DNA from: RPQJ01 sp963846885
Lineage (GTDB): Bacteria > Pseudomonadota > Gammaproteobacteria > Steroidobacterales > Steroidobacteraceae
NCBI GenBank assembly: GCA_963846885.1
Contig: CAWJXS010000023.1
Location: forward strand, 186,001-250,000
Reading direction: 5' to 3'
Length of the DNA: 64,000 nt
Positions within the stretch are counted from its first letter, which is position 1. Every line of letters starts with the position of its first letter. Of this stretch, positions 18,865 to 26,785 are shown piece by piece. Below the pieces are notes generated by a model that saw only the letters and a program-made list of their open reading frames with translations, searched no databases and was not told the DNA's origin. The position numbers and the translations under genes are program-made.

Positions 18865-18890
18865 TATATCCCGGGCGGCCCTCCGGTCAA
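18863..18890 (-). promoter_or_regulatory. Sigma-70-type promoter for DUF6502 B
   Basis: On the minus strand TTGACC (18890-18885), a 16-bp spacer, then TATAGT (18868-18863). This is an unusually good match for such GC-rich surroundings. The predicted transcript starts near 18856. Confidence 0.65.
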
Positions 18891-19314
18891 GACTTCAACA
18901 TATTCGGGGAGTTACGCACGGGACTTCAGGGACCGTCTGGAGGCCTGCCTGGCGCGTCGGAAGGCGCAAATCTGAACGGGATCAGTGCACTGCAGCACAA
19001 CCCTAGAAGGGTCCCGAGGAGCTTGAAAAGCCGGGATTTGGCCGTTCGTTGCGGCCATATGTTAACTGGCACACCCCAGTCGATTGGACGTAAGACCCCG
19101 CGCGCCAAGAAACTGTGACGTGCATCACATAATGAAGTGATATTCAATAAATCAATAGTTTAGAGAACAAATCGAATGTTGTTTCGCGGAAACTAATTTT
19201 GACCGTGAAGGCCGGGTCTCGGGCGAGCGGTCGGGTCCAACCTGAAGACAATCCGCCGGACCCAAATTCTGCGGACGCGTTGCTCGTGACGCGCGGCGGG
19301 TCCCCAAATGCAAA
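18891..19314 (+). other. Intergenic, no gene recognised
   Basis: About 420 bp between the DUF6502 B promoter and the ppiC terminator. It is AT-rich toward 19080-19200 (for example ACATAATGAAGTGATATTCAATAAATC region). Open frames are short and unlike known proteins. It probably marks the right edge of the island. Confidence 0.4.
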
Positions 19315-19344
19315 CGGCCGGTTCCCCTCGCGGGAAACCGGCCG
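19315..19344 (-). terminator. Hairpin downstream of ppiC
   Basis: CGGCCGGTTCCC and its near-complement GGAAACCGGCCG form a long stem 27 bp beyond the ppiC stop. A short T run (CTTTTTTT) lies before rather than after it on the minus strand and only TTTGCATTT follows, so termination efficiency is uncertain. Confidence 0.5.
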
Positions 19345-19370
19345 CACGCACTAAAAAAAGAACTTGACCG

Positions 19371-20234
19371 TTATTCGGTCTTCTGAATCTTGGCAGTCTT
19401 GCGGAGCTCGTCCAGGTAGGCCTGCAGCTTCTTGCGCTGGGCAAACATCTTCACCTGTTCCTTCACGTCCTCGAACGCGGGGGCCGAAGGCGCGCGCACG
19501 TCTTCGAGCTCGATGATGTGCCAGCCGTATTCAGTCTGCACCGGGGCCGTGGTCATCTTGCCCTTTTCCAGCTTGGCGAGCGCTTCGGCGAACGGCTTCA
19601 CCATCGTCTGCGCCGAGAACCAGCCGAGGTCGCCGCCCTTGACCGCGCTGCCCGGATCCTTCGACTGGGCCTTGGCGATCTTCGCGAAGTCGCCACCCGC
19701 CTGCAGTTCCTTGATGATCGCGTCAGCAGTTTCTTTCTTCTCGACCAGGATGTGGCGAGCCTTGTATTCCTTGGGCATGTTGGCCACTTCGGAATCGTAG
19801 GCGGCCTTCACTTCGTCGTCCGACACCGGATGCGACTTCACGTACTTCTCGCTCGCGGCCTCGGCGAGGATCTGCGTCTGCAGCAGGTCGAGGCGCGCCT
19901 GCACCTCGGGCGACTTCGCCAGGCCTTCCTTCTCTGCCGACTGTGCGGCCAGCGTCATGTTCACGAGCTGGTCGAGCATCGCGTCTCTCTGTTCCTTCGT
20001 CGCCTCGGCGGCGGGCTTGCCCGTCACTGCCAGGAGGAAGGTATCGAGCAACTGCGAGTTCAAGGCCTTGCCGTTGACGGTGACGACCGTGGGTGACGCC
20101 TTCTCTGACGTGCCGGCGGCCGGAGCCGAGGTGGGGCTGGCGGGCTTGGCAGCTTCGTCGCCCGGCTTGGTGCACGCGGTGGCGCCAAGCGCGACAGCGG
20201 CGCCGAGCAGGAGTACGGACTTCAGGTTTCTCAT
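19371..20234 (-). CDS. Parvulin-type (PpiC/SurA-like) peptidyl-prolyl isomerase, probable lipoprotein
   Basis: A 287-residue exported foldase. Residues 1-21 form a signal peptide ending LGATAC, a plausible lipobox with Cys21, followed by an Ala/Pro/Ser-rich linker. Residues about 50-145 are a SurA-like N-terminal helical chaperone segment with VNGKALNSQLLDTFL. Residues about 150-245 are the rotamase domain: YKARHILVEKKETAD, DPGSAVKGGDLGWFSAQTMVKPF shortened here to its key GGDLGWF, then TEYGWHIIELEDVR. The C-terminal helix is charged. It acts in the periplasm on unfolded outer-membrane or exported proteins. It lies in a row of same-strand genes with bolA, yciI and yciB. Confidence 0.9.
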   Translation of the reverse strand: MRNLKSVLLLGAAVALGATACTKPGDEAAKPASPTSAPAAGTSEKASPTVVTVNGKALNSQLLDTFLLAVTGKPAAEATKEQRDAMLDQLVNMTLAAQSAEKEGLAKSPEVQARLDLLQTQILAEAASEKYVKSHPVSDDEVKAAYDSEVANMPKEYKARHILVEKKETADAIIKELQAGGDFAKIAKAQSKDPGSAVKGGDLGWFSAQTMVKPFAEALAKLEKGKMTTAPVQTEYGWHIIELEDVRAPSAPAFEDVKEQVKMFAQRKKLQAYLDELRKTAKIQKTE

Positions 20235-20294
20235 CAGTAAGCCTCTGTGGTGAATCGTCAGTGCGTCCTGGGCGGACGCGTTTCAAGTCAATCG

Positions 20295-20588
20295 TCAGCC
20301 CGGCAATTGTTCGCCTGGTGCCAGGGCCGTTATGGAAAGCGCGTGGATGTCGGTCGTCATCATGTCACCGACAGCTTCATAAACCATTCGATGCCGCCGT
20401 ACGACAGGCAGGCCTGCAAATCGTTCCGAGACGAGCAGTACGGTGAAGTGCCCATGCCCGCCGGCGGCACCCGCATGGCCAGCGTGCAGGTGGCTGTCAT
20501 CCGTGACCCGCAGTTCGGCAGGCTGCAGTGCGGAGCGCAGGCGTGACTCGAGTCGCTCGCCGCGAGTGGCTGTGGCGGATTGGCTCAT
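20295..20588 (-). CDS. bolA: BolA family protein
   Basis: A 97-residue BolA domain, related to class II KH folds, with the conserved DDSHLHAGHAGAAGG loop including the His residues that ligate [2Fe-2S] with a monothiol glutaredoxin. The helix motif FAGLPVVRRHRMVYE and ending IHALSITALAPGE also match. BolA proteins act with glutaredoxins in iron-sulfur handling and as stress regulators. The ATG overlaps the yciI stop by four bases (ATGA). Its place beside yciI and yciB is a common gammaproteobacterial arrangement. Confidence 0.93.
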   Translation of the reverse strand: MSQSATATRGERLESRLRSALQPAELRVTDDSHLHAGHAGAAGGHGHFTVLLVSERFAGLPVVRRHRMVYEAVGDMMTTDIHALSITALAPGEQLPG

Positions 20589-20884
20589 GGCAGGGTTTTC
20601 ACAAAGGGACGCACTTCATGCGACTCGAACACACCTTCGGTGACGTACGGGTCGCGGGCAATCCAGTCCTTGGCAGCCTCCAGCGAGGTGAACTCCGCGA
20701 TGATGACGCTCCCCGAAAATCCGGCCGGGCCTGGGTCCGGCGAATCGATCGCAGGGCAGGGCCCGGCGATGAGCAGGCGCCCCTCGGCCACCAGCGCTTG
20801 CGCTCGTTCGAGATGGGCGGGTCGTACGCGCTTGCGTAGCTCGAGCCCGTTGGGGGAATCCCTGCCTGTGATCACGTACCACAT
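20585..20884 (-). CDS. yciI: YciI family protein
   Basis: A 99-residue ferredoxin-like (dimeric alpha/beta barrel) protein with the YciI motifs: MWYVITGRD start, RPAHLERAQALVAEGRLL, GPCPAID, and the SVIIAEF...AAKDWIARDPYV block ending in EVRPF. The conserved His in RPAH and the Asp in DPY are the proposed active-site pair. The reaction in vivo is not known. It lies 12 bp after yciB and overlaps bolA. Confidence 0.92.
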   Translation of the reverse strand: MWYVITGRDSPNGLELRKRVRPAHLERAQALVAEGRLLIAGPCPAIDSPDPGPAGFSGSVIIAEFTSLEAAKDWIARDPYVTEGVFESHEVRPFVKTLP

Positions 20885-20896
20885 CGCTGCCTCAAC

Positions 20897-21454
20897 TCAC
20901 TTGACCGGCGTCTGGTCCGGGCTCGCCTGGTCGAGCTTGCGGCCGAGCCAGTAACCCTGCGCGAGCGCAAAGACGATGGTCAGGCCCATGAGGCCGAACA
21001 GCTTGAAGTTGACCCAGGTGTCCTCGGAAAAGTTGTAGGCGACGTAGAGATTCAGTGCGGCACACACCAGGAAATACCCAACCCACATGTAGCTGAGCTT
21101 GATCCACAGCGACTCCGGCTCGAGCTTCATCTGCTCGCCCATCAGCCGCTGCACGATGGTGGGGCCCTTGATCACATGGCTGGCGAGAAATGCGCCGGCG
21201 AACAGCAGGTTCACGATCGTGGGCTTCCACTTGATGAAGGCCGCGTCGTGGATCCAGAGGGTCAGGCCGCCGAACACCAGGACCAGCACGGCCGAGGTGA
21301 GCAACATGGGGCTCACCTTCTTGTGGCGGAACCAGCTGATCGCCGTCTGCACCAGGACGCCGACGATCAATACCCCAGTGGCGACATAGATGCCGGCCAG
21401 CTTGTAGGCGATGAAAAAGAAAACGACGGGCAGCAGGTCGTACAGGAATTGCAT
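20897..21454 (-). CDS. yciB: Inner-membrane septation protein (YciB/IspZ family)
   Basis: A 185-residue membrane protein with five or six hydrophobic helices. It starts MQFLYDLLPVVFFFIAYK, which is the family N-terminus, and has GGLTLWIHD, FIKWKPTIVN and the WVNFKLFGLMGLT segment. YciB links the septal and elongation machineries and affects envelope integrity. The ATG at 21454 matches the family; a longer open frame upstream (to 21733) has no membrane or family character and runs antisense to yciO. Confidence 0.94.
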   Translation of the reverse strand: MQFLYDLLPVVFFFIAYKLAGIYVATGVLIVGVLVQTAISWFRHKKVSPMLLTSAVLVLVFGGLTLWIHDAAFIKWKPTIVNLLFAGAFLASHVIKGPTIVQRLMGEQMKLEPESLWIKLSYMWVGYFLVCAALNLYVAYNFSEDTWVNFKLFGLMGLTIVFALAQGYWLGRKLDQASPDQTPVK

Positions 21455-21541
21455 CAGGCGGGTGCGCGCTCGGGGCAGGGCTGCAAACGGGCGCGTATCA
21501 TACCAAGTTGCCCGCGATGCCCGCGGGACGAGCGAGATTGC

Positions 21542-22165
21542 ATGGCCTTCATGATCGGCATCCACCCGCAGAACCCCCAGCCGCGACTGGTGCGGCAGGC
21601 TATTGCGGCGATCCGTGACGGCAGCGTCGTGGTCTATCCCACCGATTCCAGCTATGCGCTCGGCTGCCTCATCGGCGACAAGGAGGCGATGGAGCGCATC
21701 CGCCGGATCCGGGGCGTGGACGTGAAACACCATAATTTCACGCTGGTCTGCCGCGACCTGTCAGAAATCGCGAAGTACGCCCGGGTAGACAACAGCCAGT
21801 ACCGGACGCTCAAGGCTTTCACGCCCGGGCCCTATACGTTCCTGCTCGAGGCCACCCGCGAAGTGCCGAAGCGCCTGCAGAACCCCAAGCGCCGCACGAT
21901 CGGCATCCGCGTACCGGACAACGCCATCGTGCAGATGCTGCTTGCCGAGTTGGGCGAGCCGATCATGAGCTCCACGCTGCTGCTGCCGGGCGAAACCCAC
22001 ACCCCCACCGAGCCGGAAGAGATCAAGCAGCGGCTCGATCACCTGGTCGATCTCGTGATCGACGGTGGCACCGGTGGCATCGAACCCAGCAGCGTCGTCG
22101 ACCTCTCGGGCGCAGCCCCCGTCGTCATCCGGCGCGGAAAAGGGGATGTGTCGGCGTTCGAGTGA
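21542..22165 (+). CDS. yciO: YciO family (Sua5/YrdC-like) putative L-threonylcarbamoyladenylate synthase
   Basis: A 207-residue YrdC-fold protein: YPTDSSYALGCLIGDKEAMERI forms the nucleotide and Thr binding core (key YPTDSSYALG), followed by HNFTLVCRDLSEI, FTPGPYTFLLEA and RRTIGIRVPDN. YrdC/TsaC proteins make threonylcarbamoyl-AMP for t6A tRNA; the YciO branch has the fold but its in vivo role is less certain. ATG at 21542 is used; ATG at 21551 is possible. It is followed by trpS, as in many gammaproteobacteria. Confidence 0.9.
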   Translation: MAFMIGIHPQNPQPRLVRQAIAAIRDGSVVVYPTDSSYALGCLIGDKEAMERIRRIRGVDVKHHNFTLVCRDLSEIAKYARVDNSQYRTLKAFTPGPYTFLLEATREVPKRLQNPKRRTIGIRVPDNAIVQMLLAELGEPIMSSTLLLPGETHTPTEPEEIKQRLDHLVDLVIDGGTGGIEPSSVVDLSGAAPVVIRRGKGDVSAFE

Positions 22166-22185
22166 ACGGCACGGGGTCGGCTGCG

Positions 22186-22191
22186 TATAAT
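22186..22191 (+). promoter_or_regulatory. -10 box, probable trpS promoter
   Basis: A perfect TATAAT sits 20 bp after the yciO stop and about 115 bp before trpS. No good -35 is visible 16-18 bp upstream. The leader includes a small hairpin GCGAC-ATA-GTCGC at 22282-22294 just before the trpS ribosome site. Confidence 0.45.
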
Positions 22192-22305
22192 CGCGCCTTG
22201 CCGCCGGCTTGGTGGGCGTCGCGGATTTATGTATCACGCGAATTTAGCCGCCCAAGTTGCTGATAAACATTGAATTTAATCGCGACATAGTCGCAGGGCA
22301 CCTGT

Positions 22306-23523
22306 TTGAGTTCCACCGTCACGACGCCGCGTCGAGTGCTGTCAGGAATGCGCCCGACAGGTAGCCTGCACCTGGGCAACTACCACGGTGCCCTGAAGAA
22401 CTGGACCGAGCTCCAGTACCAGTACGACTGCTACTTCTTCATCGCCGACTACCACGCTCTCACCACCGGCTATGAAGACACGCGCCATCTCGAGGAGTAC
22501 GCGTGGCAGATGGTGGTGGACTGGCTCGCGGCCGGCCTGAACCCCGCGGTCTGCACCATGTTCTTCCAGTCACGCGTGCCGGAGCACGCGGAGCTGCACC
22601 TGTTGCTGTCGATGATCACGCCACTCGGCTGGCTCGAGCGCGTGCCGACGTACAAGGACCAGCAGGAGCAGTTAAAGGAGAAGGACCTCGCCACCTATGG
22701 CTTCCTCGGGTATCCGCTGCTGCAGAGCGCCGACATCCTCTTGTACCGGCCGCTCGGCGTCCCGGTGGGCGAAGACCAGGTGGCCCACGTCGAGATCACG
22801 CGCGAAATCGCCCGGCGCTTCAATTTCATCTTCGGCCGCGAGCCGGATTTCGAAGCCAAGGCCGAGCGTGCCATCAAGAATCTCGGCGCGAAGAACGCCG
22901 CCCTCTATCGCGACCTGCGCAAGAGCTACCAGGAGCAAGGCCAGGAGGACGCTCTGACGAAGGCCCACGCGCTGCTCGACGGCAATTCGCGCCTGACGCT
23001 GGCCGACCGCGAGCGCCTGCTGGGCTACCTCGAAGGCACAGGCCGCACCATCCTCACCGAGCCCGAAGCGCTGCTCACGTCGACACCCCGCGTCACCGGT
23101 CTCGACGGCCGCAAGATGTCGAAGTCGTATGGCAACACCATCGGACTGCGCGAAGACCCGGACGAAGTCGCGAAGAAGCTCAAGACGATGCAGACCGATC
23201 CGGCGCGAGTGCGGCGCACCGACCCGGGCAACCCGGAGAAATGTCCGGTGTGGGACCTGCACCTGCTTTATTCGGATGCCTCGACGCAGCGCTGGGCGGC
23301 GGAGGGCTGCCGTAGCGCAGGTATCGGGTGCCTCGAGTGCAAGAAGCCGGTGATCGACAAGATCGTCGAGGAAGTCACGGGCATGCGCCAACGGGCGCAG
23401 GAATACGAGGATAATCCCGACCTGGTGCGAGGCATCATCGCCGAAGGGTGCGAGAAGGCCCGCGAAGTGGCAGGCCAGACGATCGACGACGTCAAGCAGG
23501 CGATGGGCCTCGCGTACCGCTGA
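22306..23523 (+). CDS. trpS: Tryptophanyl-tRNA synthetase
   Basis: A class I synthetase charging tRNA-Trp. HLGN (His22-Asn25, the HIGH motif) and KMSKS at 270-274 are intact. The 405 residues exceed the E. coli enzyme (334) because of an insertion between the two motifs and a Cys-containing segment near the C-terminus (WAAEGCRSAGIGCLECKKP). This is the longer form found in Xanthomonas and relatives. The only start that keeps the conserved RVLSGMRPTG N-terminus is the TTG at 22306. scpA follows 15 bp downstream. Confidence 0.95.
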   Translation: MSSTVTTPRRVLSGMRPTGSLHLGNYHGALKNWTELQYQYDCYFFIADYHALTTGYEDTRHLEEYAWQMVVDWLAAGLNPAVCTMFFQSRVPEHAELHLLLSMITPLGWLERVPTYKDQQEQLKEKDLATYGFLGYPLLQSADILLYRPLGVPVGEDQVAHVEITREIARRFNFIFGREPDFEAKAERAIKNLGAKNAALYRDLRKSYQEQGQEDALTKAHALLDGNSRLTLADRERLLGYLEGTGRTILTEPEALLTSTPRVTGLDGRKMSKSYGNTIGLREDPDEVAKKLKTMQTDPARVRRTDPGNPEKCPVWDLHLLYSDASTQRWAAEGCRSAGIGCLECKKPVIDKIVEEVTGMRQRAQEYEDNPDLVRGIIAEGCEKAREVAGQTIDDVKQAMGLAYR

Positions 23524-23538
23524 GGCGAAGACACCCGC

Positions 23539-24468
23539 ATGACCAAACCCGACCTCAAGTTGATCGAAGGCGGGCTGGCGCAGCAGCCAGCGGCCGAGCC
23601 GCACGTGCCGGAGACCCATGAGCAGGCCGAGATGCCGTTTGCCGTGGTCGACGGCGAGCCGGTGACGCAGATGCCCAAGGACCTGTACATCCCCCCGGAT
23701 GCGCTGCAGGTCTTCCTCGAAGCCTTCGAAGGGCCGCTCGACCTGCTGCTCTACCTGATCCGCCGGCAGAACCTCGACATCCTCGACATCCCGATCGCGG
23801 AAATCACGCGCCAGTACATGTCGTACATCGACGTGATGCGCGGTATGCAGCTCGAACTCGCTGGCGAATACCTGGTGATGGCCGCCACGCTCGCCGAGAT
23901 CAAGTCGCGCATGCTGCTGCCGCGGCCGGCGGCGGCAGGCGAGGAAGAGGCCGACCCGCGCGCGGAGCTCGTCCGCCGCCTGCAGGAGTACGAGCGCTTC
24001 AAGCGCGCAGCGATAGACATCGAGGCGCTGCACCGCGTCGATCGCGACACGTTCCCTGCCTCGGCCGAGCTGGTCGACCGGCGCGTCGTCCGGCTGCAGC
24101 CCAACGTTTCGCTGCAGGAGATGCTCGTCGCGTTGCGGGACGTGCTCGGTCGCGCCGAGATGTTCGCGCATCACCACATCAGTCGTGAGCGGCTGTCGGT
24201 CCGTCAGCGCATGTCCGAGGTGCTGAGCACGATGCGTTCGCAGTCGTTCGTCGAATTCGTGAGCCTGTTCCGTGCCGAGGAAGGACGCATGGGCGTCACC
24301 GTCACTTTCATAGCGATCCTCGAACTGCTCCGCGAGGGGCTGGTCGAGATCGTGCAATCCGAACCCTTTGCCCCGATCCACGTCCGCGCCGGCGCGCCGC
24401 GCCACGCGAACACGATCGACTACGGGGCTGACTGGGCCGAGCAAGGCCCGCAAGGCACTGAACCATGA
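23539..24468 (+). CDS. scpA: Segregation and condensation protein A
   Basis: The kleisin subunit of the Smc-ScpAB condensin-like complex that shapes and segregates the chromosome. The N-domain FEGPLDLLLYLIRRQNLDILDIPI (key FEGPLDLLL) binds the Smc neck and the C-terminal winged helix (MGVTVTFIAILELLREGLVEI) binds the Smc cap. Residues 1 to about 55 are an acidic extension. The 309-residue length is typical of gammaproteobacterial copies. It overlaps scpB by four bases (ATGA). Confidence 0.95.
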   Translation: MTKPDLKLIEGGLAQQPAAEPHVPETHEQAEMPFAVVDGEPVTQMPKDLYIPPDALQVFLEAFEGPLDLLLYLIRRQNLDILDIPIAEITRQYMSYIDVMRGMQLELAGEYLVMAATLAEIKSRMLLPRPAAAGEEEADPRAELVRRLQEYERFKRAAIDIEALHRVDRDTFPASAELVDRRVVRLQPNVSLQEMLVALRDVLGRAEMFAHHHISRERLSVRQRMSEVLSTMRSQSFVEFVSLFRAEEGRMGVTVTFIAILELLREGLVEIVQSEPFAPIHVRAGAPRHANTIDYGADWAEQGPQGTEP

Positions 24469-25153
24469 GCCAACATCCCCTGAGCGGCGTCGTCGAAGCT
24501 GTGCTGCTCGCCGCAGGTCGTCCTGTCACCGTCGAGCAATTGCTCGAGATGTTCGAGGACAACCAGCGTCCGACGACCGAAGAAGTAGCGGCTGCGCTCG
24601 CTGATTTGCAGCAGGGCTACGCAGACCGGGGCGTCGAACTGCGCGAAGTCGCGAGTGGCTGGCGCGTGCAGGTTCGTCCGCAATACGCCGACGTCGTGTC
24701 GCGCCTGTGGCAGGAGCGCCCCAGCCGGTATTCGCGGGCGCTGCTCGAAACGCTGGCGCTGATCGCCTATCGCCAGCCGATCACCCGCGGCGAGATCGAA
24801 GACATCCGCGGCGTGACCGTGAGCACGACGATCATGCGCACGCTCCACGAGCGCAACTGGATTCGCGTCGTCGGTTACCGCGAAGTTCCGGGGCGCCCGG
24901 AACTGCTGGGCACGACGCGCGACTTCCTCGATTACTTCGGGCTGAAGAGCCTCGACGATCTGCCGACGCTCGCTGAATTGCGCGATCTCGAAGACATCCG
25001 CGAGCAGCTCGACCTGCCGGCGGCAATCCCGACGGCAGAAGCCGCGCTGGGCGAGGAGCCTGCAGCGACCGCAGAGCCGACCGAGCGACCCCTGAGCCGA
25101 CCCCTGAGCCGACCCCTGAGCCGACCCCTGAGTCGGTCGACGAACGCCGTTGA
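24465..25153 (+). CDS. scpB: Segregation and condensation protein B (one-base frameshift near its C-terminus)
   Basis: The winged-helix partner of ScpA: SGVVEAVLLAAGRPVT, RYSRALLETLALIAYRQPITRGEIE and FLDYFGLKSLDDLP are all present in one frame up to about residue 205. Then a 12-bp repeat coding PEPT begins, whose first copy (25086-25096) lacks one C. Restoring it gives a tail (PEPT)n-ESVDERR ending at TGA 25151-25153, which overlaps the rluB TTG start. As written, the frame instead runs on to 25631 through rluB, which is not believable. The true product would be about 229 residues. Confidence 0.88.
25086..25132 (+). repeat. 12-bp tandem repeat in the scpB tail
   Basis: Unit CCGACCCCTGAG: one copy of 11 bp (missing one C) followed by three full copies. 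In the corrected frame it codes a PEPT linker. The missing base is the cause of the scpB frameshift. Confidence 0.85.
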
Positions 25154-25983
25154 GCGAACGCCTGCACAAGCTGCTGGCGCAGCACGGAATCGGCTCGCGC
25201 CGCCAGGTGGAAGCCTGGATCCGCGAGGGACGCGTGCTGGTGAACGGCCGGCCGGCCGAGGTGGGTCACGCACTTCAAGCGGGCGAGCGCGTGGTCGTCG
25301 ATGGCAAGGACGTCACGCGGCTGCTGGCCGTCGAGCGCAAGCTGCAGGTGATCCTGTATCACAAGCCCACCGGCGAAATGCTGCGCAGCCGCGCGGGCGA
25401 CGACCGCGAAAGCATCGAGATGAACCTGCCGGCCTTGCACGCAGGTCGGTGGGTCGCCGTGAACGCGCTTGGCTTCGGCGAGGACGGCCTGCTCATCCTG
25501 TCGAGCGAGGGCAAGTTCGCGCTCGCCATCGCGCGGCACAATCACGAGATCCCGGTGGAATACCGCGTGCGCGCGCTGCGTCCCAGCCAGGAAGAAGACT
25601 GGCCGGTCATGCCCACCAGCGTGGACGTTGAGGGGCAGACAGTCACGTTCAGCGTCGTCGAACCTGCGGGTGCGAGCGGCATCAACATGTGGTTCAGGCT
25701 CACGAGCGAGCGCACGCTGCCGCGTGGCGCGATTCGCGCTTTGTTCGACTCGGCTGGTCTCAAGATCAGCCGCACGATGCTCGTCAAATGGGGGCCGATC
25801 GCCTTGCCGCGCGACCTGCCTCGCGGCCGCTCACGCGCGCTGGAAGGCGCCGACCTCGACGTGCTCTACGACCTCGCCGGTCGTGATCGCAACGATACGG
25901 GCCTGAAACCGCGTCCGCGGCCACGTCCCGCGCCGGACCGCCGGCGCAAGAAAACTACTGCGCGTCGAAGCGGCAACCGGTAA
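25150..25983 (+). CDS. rluB: 23S rRNA pseudouridine synthase (RluB/RsuA family)
   Basis: It isomerises a uridine in domain V of 23S rRNA (U2605 in E. coli). The N-terminal S4 RNA-binding domain (SERLHKLLAQHGIGSRR...VLVNGRP) is followed by the synthase domain with GRWVAVNALGFGEDGLLIL. The usual catalytic motif in this family is GRLD, and here the aligned residues read ALGFGEDGLL, so the Asp-containing GRLD/NTDGLL block looks altered: Glu replaces the expected Thr/Ser before DGLL. The rest, including EYRVR and the basic C-terminal tail, is normal. TTG 25150 overlaps the scpB stop. The last 29 bp overlap the convergent yciK. Confidence 0.88.
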   Translation: MSERLHKLLAQHGIGSRRQVEAWIREGRVLVNGRPAEVGHALQAGERVVVDGKDVTRLLAVERKLQVILYHKPTGEMLRSRAGDDRESIEMNLPALHAGRWVAVNALGFGEDGLLILSSEGKFALAIARHNHEIPVEYRVRALRPSQEEDWPVMPTSVDVEGQTVTFSVVEPAGASGINMWFRLTSERTLPRGAIRALFDSAGLKISRTMLVKWGPIALPRDLPRGRSRALEGADLDVLYDLAGRDRNDTGLKPRPRPRPAPDRRRKKTTARRSGNR

Positions 25984-26719
25984 CGCCGCGACTGTCCGGG
26001 CCCAGCAGATACAGGAATGGGGCGAGCACGGCAGTCGGGTCCGTGAGCTTCGCAGCGTCCTCGCCCGGATACGCTTTCGCACGCATCGGTGACCTGACGG
26101 CGCCGGGATTCACGCTGTTCGAGCGGATCGGCGTTGCCGTGGCGAGTTCATCGGCCAGCACCTGCATCATTCCCTCGTTGGCAAACTTGGACGCCGCGTA
26201 TGCACCCCAATACGCGCGACCCTTGATGGAAACGCTGCTCGTCGTGAACAGGATCGAGGCGTCGGCCGACTTGCCGAGCAGCGGCAGCAGCGTGCGGGTG
26301 AGGATGAACGGCGCGTTCACGTTGACATGCATGACCTTGAGCCAGGTCGGCACGTCGTAGTGGGCCATGGGCGAACGGTCACCCAGGATGCCGCCCACGT
26401 GGGCCAGGCCGTCCAGCCGGCCGAACTCGCCTGCAACAGCCTCCGCCAGCGTGTCGTACGCGGACGCATCGGCCTTTTCGAAATCGATCGGTGCGATCGC
26501 CGGTCGCGGCCCGCCGGTCGCGACGATCGCGTCATAGGTTTTCTCGAGCTTCTTCACCGAGCGTCCGCTCAGGATCACCCGTGCCCCGAGGCGCGCGCAG
26601 GCTTGTGCCAGCGCACCTCCAATGCTGCCACTGGCGCCGGTGATCAGGATGACGCGATCGGCAAGCAGGCCTGCGGCGGGGACGTACTGCCGAAGTTCGG
26701 CGGAGGTGGGAACGGGCAT
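25955..26719 (-). CDS. yciK: YciK-like short-chain dehydrogenase/reductase
   Basis: A 254-residue Rossmann-fold SDR: the cofactor motif ITGASGSIGG near residue 27, NVNAPF, Ser in TTSSVS and the catalytic YxxxK as YAASK, followed by FANEGMMQVLADE, which is characteristic of YciK. It ends TGCRFDAQ, as in the E. coli protein. The substrate is unknown. Its 3' end overlaps the convergent rluB by 29 bp. Being beside gph, ubiG and gyrA matches the Pseudomonas gene order. Confidence 0.92.
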   Translation of the reverse strand: MPVPTSAELRQYVPAAGLLADRVILITGASGSIGGALAQACARLGARVILSGRSVKKLEKTYDAIVATGGPRPAIAPIDFEKADASAYDTLAEAVAGEFGRLDGLAHVGGILGDRSPMAHYDVPTWLKVMHVNVNAPFILTRTLLPLLGKSADASILFTTSSVSIKGRAYWGAYAASKFANEGMMQVLADELATATPIRSNSVNPGAVRSPMRAKAYPGEDAAKLTDPTAVLAPFLYLLGPDSRGVTGCRFDAQ

Positions 26720-26785
26720 CGAGGCTCCAGCGGCGGGGCGAGTGTGGATGATTCAGGCGTCAGCAGTCATGGTACGAAACGTGAG

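Noticed and set aside
14881..19370. A prophage or integrative element with integrase and att sites at the DUF6502 island
   Set aside because: I find no integrase, transposase, tRNA edge or direct repeat at the borders; the island may be transferred, but not as a recognisable mobile element.
24465..25631. A 388-residue ScpB extended through rluB
   Set aside because: It results from one missing C in the PEPT repeat. The extension is Arg/Ala-rich frame shadow of rluB.
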